Source: Sodaliphilus pleomorphus (GTDB taxonomy: Bacteria > Bacteroidota > Bacteroidia > Bacteroidales > Muribaculaceae). Taken from it: DNA of 64,000 bases. The notes beneath the pieces were generated by a model that worked only from the letters and a program-made list of their open reading frames with translations, searched no databases and was not told the DNA's origin. Of this stretch, positions 45,406 to 54,593 are shown piece by piece. The stretch's first letter is position 1; the number at the start of each line of letters is the position of its first letter. The stretch covers positions 372,001-436,000 of the forward strand of contig NZ_CP045696.1 of assembly GCF_009676955.1 (NCBI RefSeq), read 5' to 3'. The translations under genes were made by a program, and so were the position numbers.

Positions 45406-45803
45406 CCCTACTTTCAACTGGCAAGTGCAAAATTAGCGATTTGCCGAAAGGAAAACATTCTTTGGGCAGTCGAAATTCATTGTTGATTGACTGCACCCCA
45501 CTATCGAGGCGATAACTTTTCTCGGAGTCCTTCTCTGCAGTAAGGCGAAAATTTGCGACCTTTGCTGCGAGGTTAATTGATAATACATATCGCAATACAA
45601 AGTTAGTTAATCTCGGGGAGACTTCGGTCTCCCTTTTTTTGTATTGCTGGTTGAAAGTTACATTTTGCACGACTTAATGGCGGATTGGGAAGGGGCTGGG
45701 GGCATGTGAAGCTCCATCCCCAATCCGCCATTAAGTCTCGAACGACAAAAATGTGTGTAGGGCCATTCAGAACGAAATTTTGCACTTCGTTATTGAATAT
45801 GGT
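45406..45803. mobile_element. 0.4-kb element with IS30-like ends (copy 1)
   Basis: About 398 bp, nearly identical to 48054-48450 and in the same orientation. The ends carry AAGTGCAAAATT (left) and its complement AATTTTGCACTT (right), the same words seen at the ends of the IS30-like remnant at 58996-59515. No transposase is encoded. Internally: a GGAGACTTCGGTCTCC terminator hairpin at about 45618-45642 and a long inverted repeat ACTTAATGGCGGATTGGG...CCAATCCGCCATTAAGT at about 45673-45737. It looks like a non-autonomous miniature element. Confidence 0.75.
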
Positions 45804-45963
45804 GAAAAAATAAATCTGCCCGAGGTTATCACGATGGCTCGCTGGTGGGGCCATTTTCTTCGATGGTGGCTTGGTAGTCGTGATGGAGTTTTTCCTCTAT
45901 ATGTTTAGGGATGGGTAACCACTTAAAAACCTCGCGATGTGGAGGTGAATCGCTAGTTTGAAT
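45804..45963. other. Region between the first element and the small acidic-protein gene
   Basis: No gene. A candidate leader for the gene at 45964, but I see no clear promoter. Confidence 0.3.
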
Positions 45964-46338
45964 ATGGATATTAAAGATCTTCAAAATGCAGTTGTGCATT
46001 TTTCCTTTACCAGTAAGGATGGTGGTGAGTATGCTTATCTCTACATGATTGTCAATCACAAATTCTACTGGATTGATGAGAATTATAACGTAGCAGAACC
46101 GCTATCACAAGATACTATTGATTCATTCATCCAAAGTATTGAAAATGGTGAATATGACGAACAATATGACCTTGACTCCTATGACTCTATCGATGATTTC
46201 TTGGAAGAATTTGGCAATGAGAAGAAAGAATTAGTGAAAGAAGAGGCTTTCGAATGCCCCGAGTATCCGTCAGAAAATGGTAAATATGTAATTACCGTTT
46301 TTGTAGGTGAAGATAAGGTTTGCGAAAAGGTTATCTAA
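45964..46338 (+). CDS. Acidic hypothetical protein
   Basis: 124 residues from ATG 45964 (TTG two codons upstream also in frame). Asp/Glu-rich centre (ENGEYDEQYDLDSYDSIDDFLEEFGNEK) between two beta-rich ends. No family recognised and no signal peptide. It lies alone between the miniature element and a convergent ATPase gene, in lower-GC DNA than the core, so it was likely acquired. Confidence 0.55.
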   Translation: MDIKDLQNAVVHFSFTSKDGGEYAYLYMIVNHKFYWIDENYNVAEPLSQDTIDSFIQSIENGEYDEQYDLDSYDSIDDFLEEFGNEKKELVKEEAFECPEYPSENGKYVITVFVGEDKVCEKVI

Positions 46339-46415
46339 CAGCATGTCTCTTGCATCGATATTTCTAAAGTTCCCGCCGCATAGTGCCATCGATGCACCGA
46401 GCGGCGGGATTCTTG

Positions 46416-47672
46416 TTAAATGCCAGAGAGCAGGAATTGGAAGAGTCCCATGAAACGGATGCCCTTATTGTCGGTATATGCGGCAATATCGCTGCCTGTG
46501 ATGACAATCTTCTGGAAACTGTCGTCGACTTTGAGGAGCGACCTTAGTTCTTGCTGCCGCTTCTCTTCGCTGTCTAAAGAGAATGCCGACTGAATGTAGT
46601 ATTTGTCTCTCCCATTGCTGGCAATGAAATCTATCTCATACTGGATATACTCAGACTTGCCATTTCGCATCTCGCGAGCCTCCACCACACCGACATCCAC
46701 AGCAAAACCTCGCATCCGGAGCTCGTTGTAGATGACGTTCTCCATGATGTGAGTGATCTCCTGTTGCCGGAAATTAAGTTTGGCATTGCGCAATCCCACA
46801 TCCACTGAATAGTATTTCTTGATGCTCTCGAAATACTTGTTGCCTTTTATGTTGTAGCGCTTGGCGCCTTCAAATAGGAAAGCTTCTTCCAAATAGCCTA
46901 TGTAATTGGAGACAGTCTCAGAATCAATCTTGGTGTTTTGCACACTTCTCATCACATTGCTGATGCGGTTGGGATTGGTCAGCGAACCTACAGATGAGCA
47001 TAGCGCGTCGGCAAGAGCAGAAAGAGCCTCGCGATTCTTTACCTTGTGACGTTCTACCACGTCATCGAGGTAGGTTTTGTTCCACAACCGTTGCAGATAG
47101 GCCACCTTCTGTTCTGACGTGCGTTGGCGAAGCAGTCCTGGCATGCCACCGTAAGTGTAATACTCCTTCCACAATTCACTGACGGGCTCAGTCCTGTCGG
47201 TGCAGAACTCACGGAAGGAGAAAGGCCATACCTTCACCTCATCGCCCCGTCCGCGAAAAATGGTCTTGATGTCGGAAGAAAGAAAATGAGAGTTACTGCC
47301 GGTAATGTAAACGTCCACATTGTCTCTGGCGTTCAGGCCATTGACTAACTTCTCGAACCCCTCCACTTCCTGCACCTCGTCGAGAATAATGTAATAAGGT
47401 GTCGTGTCGTCAGTGATGCGGCTATATAGATAGGACTTCAGTGCCTGACGGTCAGTCAGGTCGCCGGTCTCCTCATCGTCGTCCATGTCGAAGGAGACAA
47501 TAATAATATTGTCTTCTGCTACACCCTGTTCGAGCAAATAATCCTTGAATATTCTGTTGAGCAACCATGACTTGCCCGAACGTCTGGGACCAGTGATGAT
47601 TTTCACCTCGCCGTTTCCCATCCTGTCCATCAGTTGACGGAGATAAGTCTCTCTTTGAATGTAACGCCCCAT
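46416..47672 (-). CDS. AAA ATPase with C-terminal DUF4143
   Basis: 418 residues. Walker A GPRRSGKS (28-35), Walker B-like YIILDEVQEVEGFEKLV, sensor TGSNSHFLS, and C-terminal DUF4143 with YEIDFIASNGRDKYYIQSAF, the PD-(D/E)xK-like end. Same broad family as the ATPase at 18908-20197 but clearly diverged. A well-formed promoter precedes it. It is bracketed by the two copies of the 0.4-kb element. Confidence 0.88.
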   Translation of the reverse strand: MGRYIQRETYLRQLMDRMGNGEVKIITGPRRSGKSWLLNRIFKDYLLEQGVAEDNIIIVSFDMDDDEETGDLTDRQALKSYLYSRITDDTTPYYIILDEVQEVEGFEKLVNGLNARDNVDVYITGSNSHFLSSDIKTIFRGRGDEVKVWPFSFREFCTDRTEPVSELWKEYYTYGGMPGLLRQRTSEQKVAYLQRLWNKTYLDDVVERHKVKNREALSALADALCSSVGSLTNPNRISNVMRSVQNTKIDSETVSNYIGYLEEAFLFEGAKRYNIKGNKYFESIKKYYSVDVGLRNAKLNFRQQEITHIMENVIYNELRMRGFAVDVGVVEAREMRNGKSEYIQYEIDFIASNGRDKYYIQSAFSLDSEEKRQQELRSLLKVDDSFQKIVITGSDIAAYTDNKGIRFMGLFQFLLSGI

Positions 47673-47691
47673 GCTTATTCGGATTTTACTG

Positions 47692-47722
47692 CAAAATTAC
47701 AATAAATTCCGAATAGGACCAA
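47692..47722 (-). promoter_or_regulatory. Promoter of the DUF4143 ATPase gene
   Basis: Minus strand: TTG, 20 nt, TAATTTTG. Upstream, at about 47735-47770, CGGATTTTTCTG and CAGTAAAATCCG form an inverted repeat, and the CGGATTTTACTG word recurs at the promoter, so a regulator may bind both. Confidence 0.75.
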
Positions 47723-47878
47723 GCTATTAGCCGGATTTTTCTGCAATATTACAGTAAAATCCGATATCCTACGGTTTAGTAAAGCTACAATTTATATCGT
47801 TTAACAATATTTAAGGGGGGGGCACTTGTTTGTAATTAAACCGCTAATTTTGCAGAAAACTAATTCCGTAATCATTAA

Positions 47879-48057
47879 AGGGCGTTCTATAAATTGCTTG
47901 AGTCAGATTTGGATTTATTGCTGAGTAGATTTGGACTCAGATGTGAAGACATAGTAGCGGGCTACAGGTTAAACAGATGAGGGCAAAGATGCCAGCAAGA
48001 AACCAAAGATGACCAAAACAAAAAAAAGAACATATTTGGAATTTATAGAACACCCCT
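47879..48057. mobile_element. 179-bp miniature inverted-repeat element
   Basis: Left end AGGGCGTTCTATAAATT (47879-47895) is matched by the complement AATTTATAGAACACCCCT (48040-48057), with one or two mismatches. The interior has no open frame. It directly abuts the second 0.4-kb element. This looks like a deletion derivative of a larger insertion sequence. Confidence 0.55.
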
Positions 48058-48450
48058 ACTCTCAAGTGGCAAGTGCAAAATTAGCGATTTGCCGGAAGGA
48101 AACATTCTTTGGGCAGTCGAAATTCAGTGTTGATTGACTGCACCCCACTATCGAAACGATAACTTTTCTCGGAGTCCTTCTTTGCAGTAAGGCGAAAATT
48201 TGCGACCCTTGCTGCGAGGTTAATTGATAATACATATCGTAATACAAAGTCGGTTAATCTCGGGGAGACTTCGGTCTCCTTTTTTTTGTATTGCTAGTTG
48301 AAAGTTACATTTTGCGCGACTTAATGGCGGATTGGGGAGGGGCTGGGGGCATGTGAAGCCCCATCCCCAATCCGCCATTAAGTCTCGAACGACAAAAATG
48401 TGTGCAGGGCCATTCAGAACGAAATTTTGCACTTCGTTATTGAATATGGT
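48054..48450. mobile_element. 0.4-kb element with IS30-like ends (copy 2)
   Basis: Near-identical copy of 45406-45803, differing by scattered substitutions and small indels. Same internal terminator hairpin (about 48264-48290) and same long inverted repeat. It interrupts, or borders, a phage terminase fragment. Confidence 0.75.
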
Positions 48451-48893
48451 CTGAACTTGTCGATGACTTCTGCCGCTACTACGCGGAGCATCGGTGCAAG
48501 ACGGTGGTCTTTTACTACGATGCCACCGCACTCGGCTCAAACTATGCCGTCAATGAGCAGGACTTCCGATGGGTCGTAGTCCACGAGTTCGAACGTCACG
48601 GCTGGACAGTGGAGGCGGTGTATATCGGTAATCCGATGCGCCACGACGAAAAGTACCTACTCATCAACCAAGGTTTTGCCGGCAAACAACGCCTCATGCC
48701 ATTCTTCAACCGCCAGAACAACGACGACCTCATCCTCGCCTCCAGTCAGCCGGCGTAAGCCGCGGCCGCAACGGCTTCCGCAAAGACAAAGCCGGCGAAA
48801 AACTCGCCGAAAGCGAAGAAGACCTCCTCGAACACCGCACCGACGGCACCGACGCTTTCGACACACTCTACATCGGAGCAGAGAAATTTCCGT
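48451..48893 (+). pseudogene. Phage terminase large-subunit fragment, frameshifted
   Basis: Translates as ELVDDFCRYYAEHRCKTVVFYYDATALGS...NPMRHDEKYLLINQ in one frame to about 48740, then QSAGVSRGRNGFRKDKAGEKLAE and TDGTDAFDTLYIG in another. Together they match the C-terminal nuclease part of Mu-like or related terminases. A single missing base near 48740 explains the shift. The 5' part is absent, cut by the adjacent element. A prophage relic. Confidence 0.7.
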
Positions 48894-49066
48894 ATAGGGA
48901 AAGTTTCGCATTCCCGACAACGGGAATTTTGTAGCGAGGTTGTGAATATTTAAGACACACATGTGTGGATTCACAGTACTTATGAACAAGACTTGTTCTA
49001 TTTTTTGCACATATCTCTTCCGAACAAGTGGCATTATCAGCAATGTGGCACAAACGATCAAAATCT
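48894..49066. other. Gap between terminase relic and the peptide operon
   Basis: No gene. It holds an ATTCCCG/CGGGAAT hairpin (about 48910-48928) and a CACACATGTGTG palindrome (about 48956-48967), possible end signals for the minus-strand operon. Confidence 0.4.
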
Positions 49067-50017
49067 TTATTTCACTGATTTTATTGTGTCTAATAGCCTT
49101 TTACCAAACATAAGCCCAACCTTTTTGGCATATTCATTAGAAGATTGAAGTACACGACTAAACAAATCTTGAAACATTTCAATACTTAGGCTAAAGGTAT
49201 AATAGTCGTTGTCGATGTATATTTTTACAGCTATTGAGGCTATATACAGAATTTTACAGCATAGCCATACTTCCGCATTTTCACTCAGTGTGTGGTTGCG
49301 CAAATAGTCATACAAATCGTTGGCGACTGCCAAGTGGTTGTCTGCTCGAAATATGGTCGAAACATTTGTGCCTGTTATAGAATCCGAATTTTTGCAATAC
49401 ACATAATGAAGGTCATCTGTCACCAGCACATTATGGGCTTCACACATGGCTATGCTTGTCCACAAGTCATCTTCCGACATTCTATGCTGAAATCTTAACT
49501 TTACTCTATCAAGAAACGACTTCTTGAACATATAGCAAAACACCAATGGTGTGAATGTGTTTGTGTGCATAAGATTTGCGAAACATTCATCTCCTTTCCA
49601 TAACCTTCCAACCATTTCACTGTATGCCATCCTTACTTCTATATGTTGGTCGGCACATTTTATTTTCACTCCACCCATCGCCATTTCCGCTTTGGACAAG
49701 GTGAAGTTATTATACATAGATTGAAAGCCTTCGCCAATAATAAAGTCATCACTATCAACAAATACAACCACATCACCGCTGCATCTGTCCAGGCCAAGAT
49801 TTCGAGCCTCTGAAACGCCTTTGTTTTCTTGATGAAAAAGCTTGATTTCTCCATTTGAAGCGAATTTTCTCGCTATGTCATACGAACCATCAGAAGACCC
49901 ATCATCTACCACAATAACTTCTTTCAGGATTTTCAGTTCTCGCAATGATTCGATGCACCGTACAATGTATCTCTCGGAGCTGTACATCGGGATAATAATT
50001 GAAAGCAACGGATTCAT
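49067..50017 (-). CDS. GT2-family glycosyltransferase (last gene of the peptide operon)
   Basis: 316 residues. N-terminal GT-A fold: LLSIIIPMYSSERYIVRCIESL, VVDDGSSDGSYD, the acceptor-side region KGVSEARNLGLDRCSGDVV and DXD-like FVDSDD (about residue 90). C-terminal half is helical. No membrane segment. It transfers a sugar from a nucleotide sugar to an unknown acceptor; in this operon a modified peptide is a candidate. It starts 4 nt after the exporter stop, so it is cotranscribed. Confidence 0.85.
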   Translation of the reverse strand: MNPLLSIIIPMYSSERYIVRCIESLRELKILKEVIVVDDGSSDGSYDIARKFASNGEIKLFHQENKGVSEARNLGLDRCSGDVVVFVDSDDFIIGEGFQSMYNNFTLSKAEMAMGGVKIKCADQHIEVRMAYSEMVGRLWKGDECFANLMHTNTFTPLVFCYMFKKSFLDRVKLRFQHRMSEDDLWTSIAMCEAHNVLVTDDLHYVYCKNSDSITGTNVSTIFRADNHLAVANDLYDYLRNHTLSENAEVWLCCKILYIASIAVKIYIDNDYYTFSLSIEMFQDLFSRVLQSSNEYAKKVGLMFGKRLLDTIKSVK

Positions 50018-50021
50018 TCTC

Positions 50022-52235
50022 TTAACTCTCTAATTCAAGTTGGTTTTTAATCAATTCGTAATACTTCCCTTTGCGGTCGACCAATTGCTGATGGGTGCCT
50101 TGCTCAGCAATCATACCATTTTCCAGGAAAACAATGTTGTCGGCATTAACCACCGTGCTAAGCCTGTGAGCCACAACTATCACTGTTCTATTCTTAAAAA
50201 AATCTTCGAGGTTGTCCATAATGCGACGCTCGTTGACAGTATCGAGAGAGGATGTAGCCTCGTCAAAAATCAAAAGCTTAGGATCTTTATATACAGCACG
50301 AGCTATCAATATCCTTTGTTTTTGACCTTGGCTCAACTCTATACCAGAAGGTCCTATCTTCATATCATACTGCCCAGGTTGTTTTTCAATAAAATCATTA
50401 ATACATGATAATTTGGCAGAACTCTTAACTTTGTCCATATTAATACATGAGTCCCCTAACGCAATATTTTCAGCCACAGTTCCACTGAATATTCTTCCAT
50501 CTTGCAACACAACACCACATACACTTCTCCAAATATCTATATTAAGCGTATTTAGAGGCGCTCCATTAACAAGAATTTCTCCCTTTTGTGGCTCATAAAA
50601 ACCTAATATCAATTTTATCAAAGTGCTTTTCCCACTCCCGCTATTTCCAACTATTGCTGTCACCTTATTCTCGGGTAATGAAATAGACAAATTGTTAAAG
50701 ACATAAGGACAAAAACTTCCTTCGTATTTAAAAGTAATAGAATCAATTATTATGTTGTAACGTAATTGATTGTTTACAAGTTCTCCATCGCTATTTTCTT
50801 CTTTTTTCCTTTGTACTTCCGACAACCTATTTACAGAAATTTTTACTTGCTGAATACTATTTGCCAAAGATTGAAATTGACTTACGGGAGTAACCAATTG
50901 TCCCAAGATATAACTCACACTCATCATTACGCCCAACGTAAGTTCACCCCGAATTGTTAAAATACCACAAAGGCAAAGAATCGCAATGTCTCTCAACTTG
51001 TTAATCAATTGAACTCCACCGCTCTGCTTAAAATTCAGACCCAATTGGCGAATCATCAAGCTGTTAATTAATTGTTGATTATTCTTCCATACTTCTGTCT
51101 GCTTATATTGGGCATTGTTTACCTTTATGTCAGGCATACCATTAAGAATTTCATACAGTAAATTCCTATTTCTCGCTTGTTCCACAAATAACGAGTAGTC
51201 AATGAATTTTCTTTCATGAAGAAAATAAACATTCCATATAATACCAATGATGGAAACTATCAGAAATGTGACTGTTGCAACCAAGCTATAGTAAGCAAGA
51301 AATGTCAAATATACCAATGCATTGATCAGTGAAAATCCCAAGTTTATAAGGTTGTCGGTAAAAAAAGACCTTACACTGTTAAAATCATCAAGCCGCTGCA
51401 TAAACTCAGTGTTCAATTTTGTATCAAAGTATTTCATAGGCAAATGCATTAACTTTCTTAGCAAGCTCTCAATGTATGTAATGCCCACTAAAAAATTCAC
51501 CTTGCTCATTACCAATGAGCTCAATGTATTAGAGAACACATAACCGACAAAAAAAGACAGCTGCACCATAAACAGTTGCCATGTGACATCTATATTTCTT
51601 CCAATTACGCCTTTGTCTATTACAAGTTGGTATATGTACGGAATCATCCAGCCAGAAAACATCGACAAAATCAATAGCGATAGAGCCAATATGACTTTCA
51701 ACTTTTGGGAGACATACTGTTTAAGTATTGTTTTGGCAATTGACCAGTCGGTCTTTTCCTCCTCTATCTTTGTGGTAAAGAAGCGCTCTGAGGGCTTTAA
51801 TAAAATCGCGAACCCTTCACTTTCGCCATTCTGCCAGCTTTGAATAAATTCTTTTTCCTGAAATTTAATCTTGCCTATCGATGGATCAGCTATCATGAAC
51901 TCAGCCTGCTTGTTTTTTTTTAGCCTCACACAATACAAAACCACAAAATGATTTCCCCTCCAATGCAATATCACTGGGAATGGAATTTTTTGTAATTGAT
52001 CTGCTGTCGCTTTCACCACTGCGGTATTAAAGCCTAGCTCTTCAGATCGACGCTTAATGTCTCCTAAAGTGACACCTATTCGAGAAATGCTTATCCCCTG
52101 CTTGATGCATTGCTGTGAGTATGTCCTCCCCCAATAATTGCAAATCATTTGAAGGCAAGCGGGGCCACAATCTGTACTTTCCACTTGCCAGAAGACTTTA
52201 AAATGCCTTGTACTTTTTCTGTCTCTCAACTTCAT
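50022..52235 (-). CDS. C39-peptidase ABC exporter for the peptide
   Basis: 737 residues. An N-terminal C39 cysteine protease (STDCGPACLQMICNYWG, catalytic Cys23; HWRGNHFVVLY; ADPSIGKI), six membrane helices (about 180-450), and an ABC ATPase with Walker A GNSGSGKSTL, signature ELSQGQKQRI, Walker B LLIFDEATSSLD and H-loop VAHRLS. Such proteins cut leader peptides and export the product. It begins 5 nt after the outer-membrane gene stop. Confidence 0.93.
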   Translation of the reverse strand: MKLRDRKSTRHFKVFWQVESTDCGPACLQMICNYWGRTYSQQCIKQGISISRIGVTLGDIKRRSEELGFNTAVVKATADQLQKIPFPVILHWRGNHFVVLYCVRLKKNKQAEFMIADPSIGKIKFQEKEFIQSWQNGESEGFAILLKPSERFFTTKIEEEKTDWSIAKTILKQYVSQKLKVILALSLLILSMFSGWMIPYIYQLVIDKGVIGRNIDVTWQLFMVQLSFFVGYVFSNTLSSLVMSKVNFLVGITYIESLLRKLMHLPMKYFDTKLNTEFMQRLDDFNSVRSFFTDNLINLGFSLINALVYLTFLAYYSLVATVTFLIVSIIGIIWNVYFLHERKFIDYSLFVEQARNRNLLYEILNGMPDIKVNNAQYKQTEVWKNNQQLINSLMIRQLGLNFKQSGGVQLINKLRDIAILCLCGILTIRGELTLGVMMSVSYILGQLVTPVSQFQSLANSIQQVKISVNRLSEVQRKKEENSDGELVNNQLRYNIIIDSITFKYEGSFCPYVFNNLSISLPENKVTAIVGNSGSGKSTLIKLILGFYEPQKGEILVNGAPLNTLNIDIWRSVCGVVLQDGRIFSGTVAENIALGDSCINMDKVKSSAKLSCINDFIEKQPGQYDMKIGPSGIELSQGQKQRILIARAVYKDPKLLIFDEATSSLDTVNERRIMDNLEDFFKNRTVIVVAHRLSTVVNADNIVFLENGMIAEQGTHQQLVDRKGKYYELIKNQLELES

Positions 52236-52240
52236 CTGTT

Positions 52241-54592
52241 TTAATATGCATTATTTACGCCTCTGTCAATCTTTTCTCCCGACAAAGAGCGGCTTGAGCT
52301 TCCATACCGCTTGCCAAAATCAATATTGTATTGAAATGTCAATTCAACCATATTCGAGAAATCTTTGATATAGTATTCCTGTGTCATTGGTCTAACAGAA
52401 GAAATATAGGTGGTTTTCACCCGGTTGGCTTTGCTCGTAAATAAGTTTCCTGCCATAATACCGACAGCGATGTTTTTATACCTCCAGTTAAACCCCATAT
52501 AAAAATTACCCGAATTGCTGGAAACAGAAAGGCCACTTACGCTGTATCGAGGAAGGATATCATATTTTGAGATTATACTCACGTTCTTGACTACAGCGTT
52601 AACCCCTACTGCCGCGTAAAACTTGCTGAGCTTATAATTGTATTCTCCCCAGCCTGAAATTTTATGCCTGTTCCAGCCAAACTGTCCATATACAGCCAAG
52701 CAGTTGAGAAATCTCTGTGTGGCAATATCCAGTTGAAAGTTCACACAATCTTGATATTTCCCATTTGCCGTCCTGCTTATAAACTTGTCGTAGTACTTGC
52801 TCTCGGGATCAGAATCGTATTCCCACACATTGACCAATGGCTTTGTGGTTCTTGAATACTCTGCCGACAGGTTGGCACTCAGCTTCCATATCATAGTTCT
52901 AAATGCAAGCTTTGTACTATGAGATTCTGTTGGCTTTATGTTCAGGCTGCCCGTTTGCAGAGATATGTCGTCGATAGTCCGCATCACTTCGGAGAAGTTG
53001 AACAACGAAGGCAACGAGGGCATATAAGTGTAGCTCAAGCTCAAATTGCCTCTTTTCAAAACTGGGTAACTGATCGAGGCAGAAAGATTGGGTCGCATGC
53101 TGTGCTCGAATATGTCACCATTCGACACGGCCTCGTATCTTCCGCCGACTCCGATTGCATAATTTATTTTTCTTAGTCTTCCACCTATGTTTCCGTAAAG
53201 ATATAGTTTATGCTTTGCCAGGGTGTTGTTGATTACCTTCTCGCTTTCGGAATAACCATTGGTCACGTAATTGTAGGAATAATTCAAACCAAATTTTGTG
53301 GTGAAGTTTTTAAAAGCATACGTATAGAGCGCTTCAGAACTCGCCAAGTAGCTTTTGTTGTCGGTTTTGTTGTTTTGAATGTATTGCTCAGCCGGGCTAT
53401 ATATGTAATTCATTCCCCTGGAATAATCGCCCGACGAAAATGCGCCTGTCAAGTCAAATTCCACAGTATGTTTTCCAAAGTTCTTGTTGAAATACAAATT
53501 CAATGTAGGGTCTATGGTTTCAGAGTTGCGAGCGTTTATTTTTGTGTAGTCGGCGGTCTGCCCTCCCTTGATCTGTCGCATCAAATATTCATCGCTTGCG
53601 TCCACTTTGTGATAACGCAAGCCTAAATCAGTGGCGAATGTCGTGTTTTGGCTATGCTTGTAAGTGTAGCCCAAAGACAGGTTGTTGTCAAAGTCCTTAA
53701 ATGAGGATGGAAGACCTATTTGCTGGCGCTCGATTTCATAGCTTTTCCCCTTGTATGTCTCGTAATTGTCGGTGTATTGCTTGGTACTTTTTCTCCAAAC
53801 ATTGTCACAGTTCAACGACCATTCCGAGCGTTTGTTGTTGTAGGTGAAGCCAACTTCTCCGTTTGTTCTGGGCGTGGTCACCGTAACACCTGCACGAGTG
53901 TGCAGGCTACCACCATCAAAGTCTTCTTTTAAAATGAAATTTATCACACCGCCATTTATACCATCGTTTGAAAACCTTATGTCTGCTTGGTTTTTGTACT
54001 CAACACGCAATACCCTGTTTTTGTTGATCATTCTAATCTTTGACAAAGATTCCACCTTGCCATTAATTTGATAAACAGGTTCTTTACCATAAATGCTAAT
54101 AGTGCGCGCCATTTCGTTCACGTCAATTCCCGGCAATTTCATTTTCATATTGCTAAGCAAGCCTATTACGTCTGATGAGTTCTTGCGTTCCTCTGCAGTC
54201 GCGAAGACTAAAATCCTGTCGTATTTCTCGATCGTTTCTCTAGCGGTCACCACCACCTCGTCGAGACTGTTGGCTTTCCCGGTCAACAGAATATCGCCCA
54301 AATCTATTGACTTGCTATTGTCCTTCAATTTTATAGTAATGGGATTGTAGCTCAAGCATGACAGTGTGACACTGACATTGCCTTTGTGGTGAATGTCCTT
54401 TATTACAAATTTCCCTTCATGATTTGTGACTGTGTAATTGATTAATGAATTAGACGATTCTACAAACACCCGCACAGTCGTACCAGGGAGAGGCTCTTTG
54501 TCCTTATCGTCAAGCACTCTACCGACAAGATTATATGCAAAGGCATGAATGCTAACAAGCACAAGCGAAAACAGTATAATAGCTCGTTTCAT
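52241..54592 (-). CDS. Outer-membrane beta-barrel protein with carboxypeptidase-like N-terminal domain
   Basis: 783 residues from ATG 54592 (MKRAIILFSL, signal peptide). Residues about 20-100 form the CarboxypepD_reg-like domain (NLVGRVLDDKDKEPLPGTTV); a plug-like region follows (about 120-220, with VVVTARETIEKYDRIL and NGGVINFIL); then a large beta-barrel ending at NIDFGKRYGSSSRSL. This is the TonB-receptor-like Bacteroidetes barrel type. It may carry the product across the outer membrane or import something. It begins 1 nt after the radical SAM stop. Confidence 0.85.
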   Translation of the reverse strand: MKRAIILFSLVLVSIHAFAYNLVGRVLDDKDKEPLPGTTVRVFVESSNSLINYTVTNHEGKFVIKDIHHKGNVSVTLSCLSYNPITIKLKDNSKSIDLGDILLTGKANSLDEVVVTARETIEKYDRILVFATAEERKNSSDVIGLLSNMKMKLPGIDVNEMARTISIYGKEPVYQINGKVESLSKIRMINKNRVLRVEYKNQADIRFSNDGINGGVINFILKEDFDGGSLHTRAGVTVTTPRTNGEVGFTYNNKRSEWSLNCDNVWRKSTKQYTDNYETYKGKSYEIERQQIGLPSSFKDFDNNLSLGYTYKHSQNTTFATDLGLRYHKVDASDEYLMRQIKGGQTADYTKINARNSETIDPTLNLYFNKNFGKHTVEFDLTGAFSSGDYSRGMNYIYSPAEQYIQNNKTDNKSYLASSEALYTYAFKNFTTKFGLNYSYNYVTNGYSESEKVINNTLAKHKLYLYGNIGGRLRKINYAIGVGGRYEAVSNGDIFEHSMRPNLSASISYPVLKRGNLSLSYTYMPSLPSLFNFSEVMRTIDDISLQTGSLNIKPTESHSTKLAFRTMIWKLSANLSAEYSRTTKPLVNVWEYDSDPESKYYDKFISRTANGKYQDCVNFQLDIATQRFLNCLAVYGQFGWNRHKISGWGEYNYKLSKFYAAVGVNAVVKNVSIISKYDILPRYSVSGLSVSSNSGNFYMGFNWRYKNIAVGIMAGNLFTSKANRVKTTYISSVRPMTQEYYIKDFSNMVELTFQYNIDFGKRYGSSSRSLSGEKIDRGVNNAY

Positions 54593-54593
54593 T

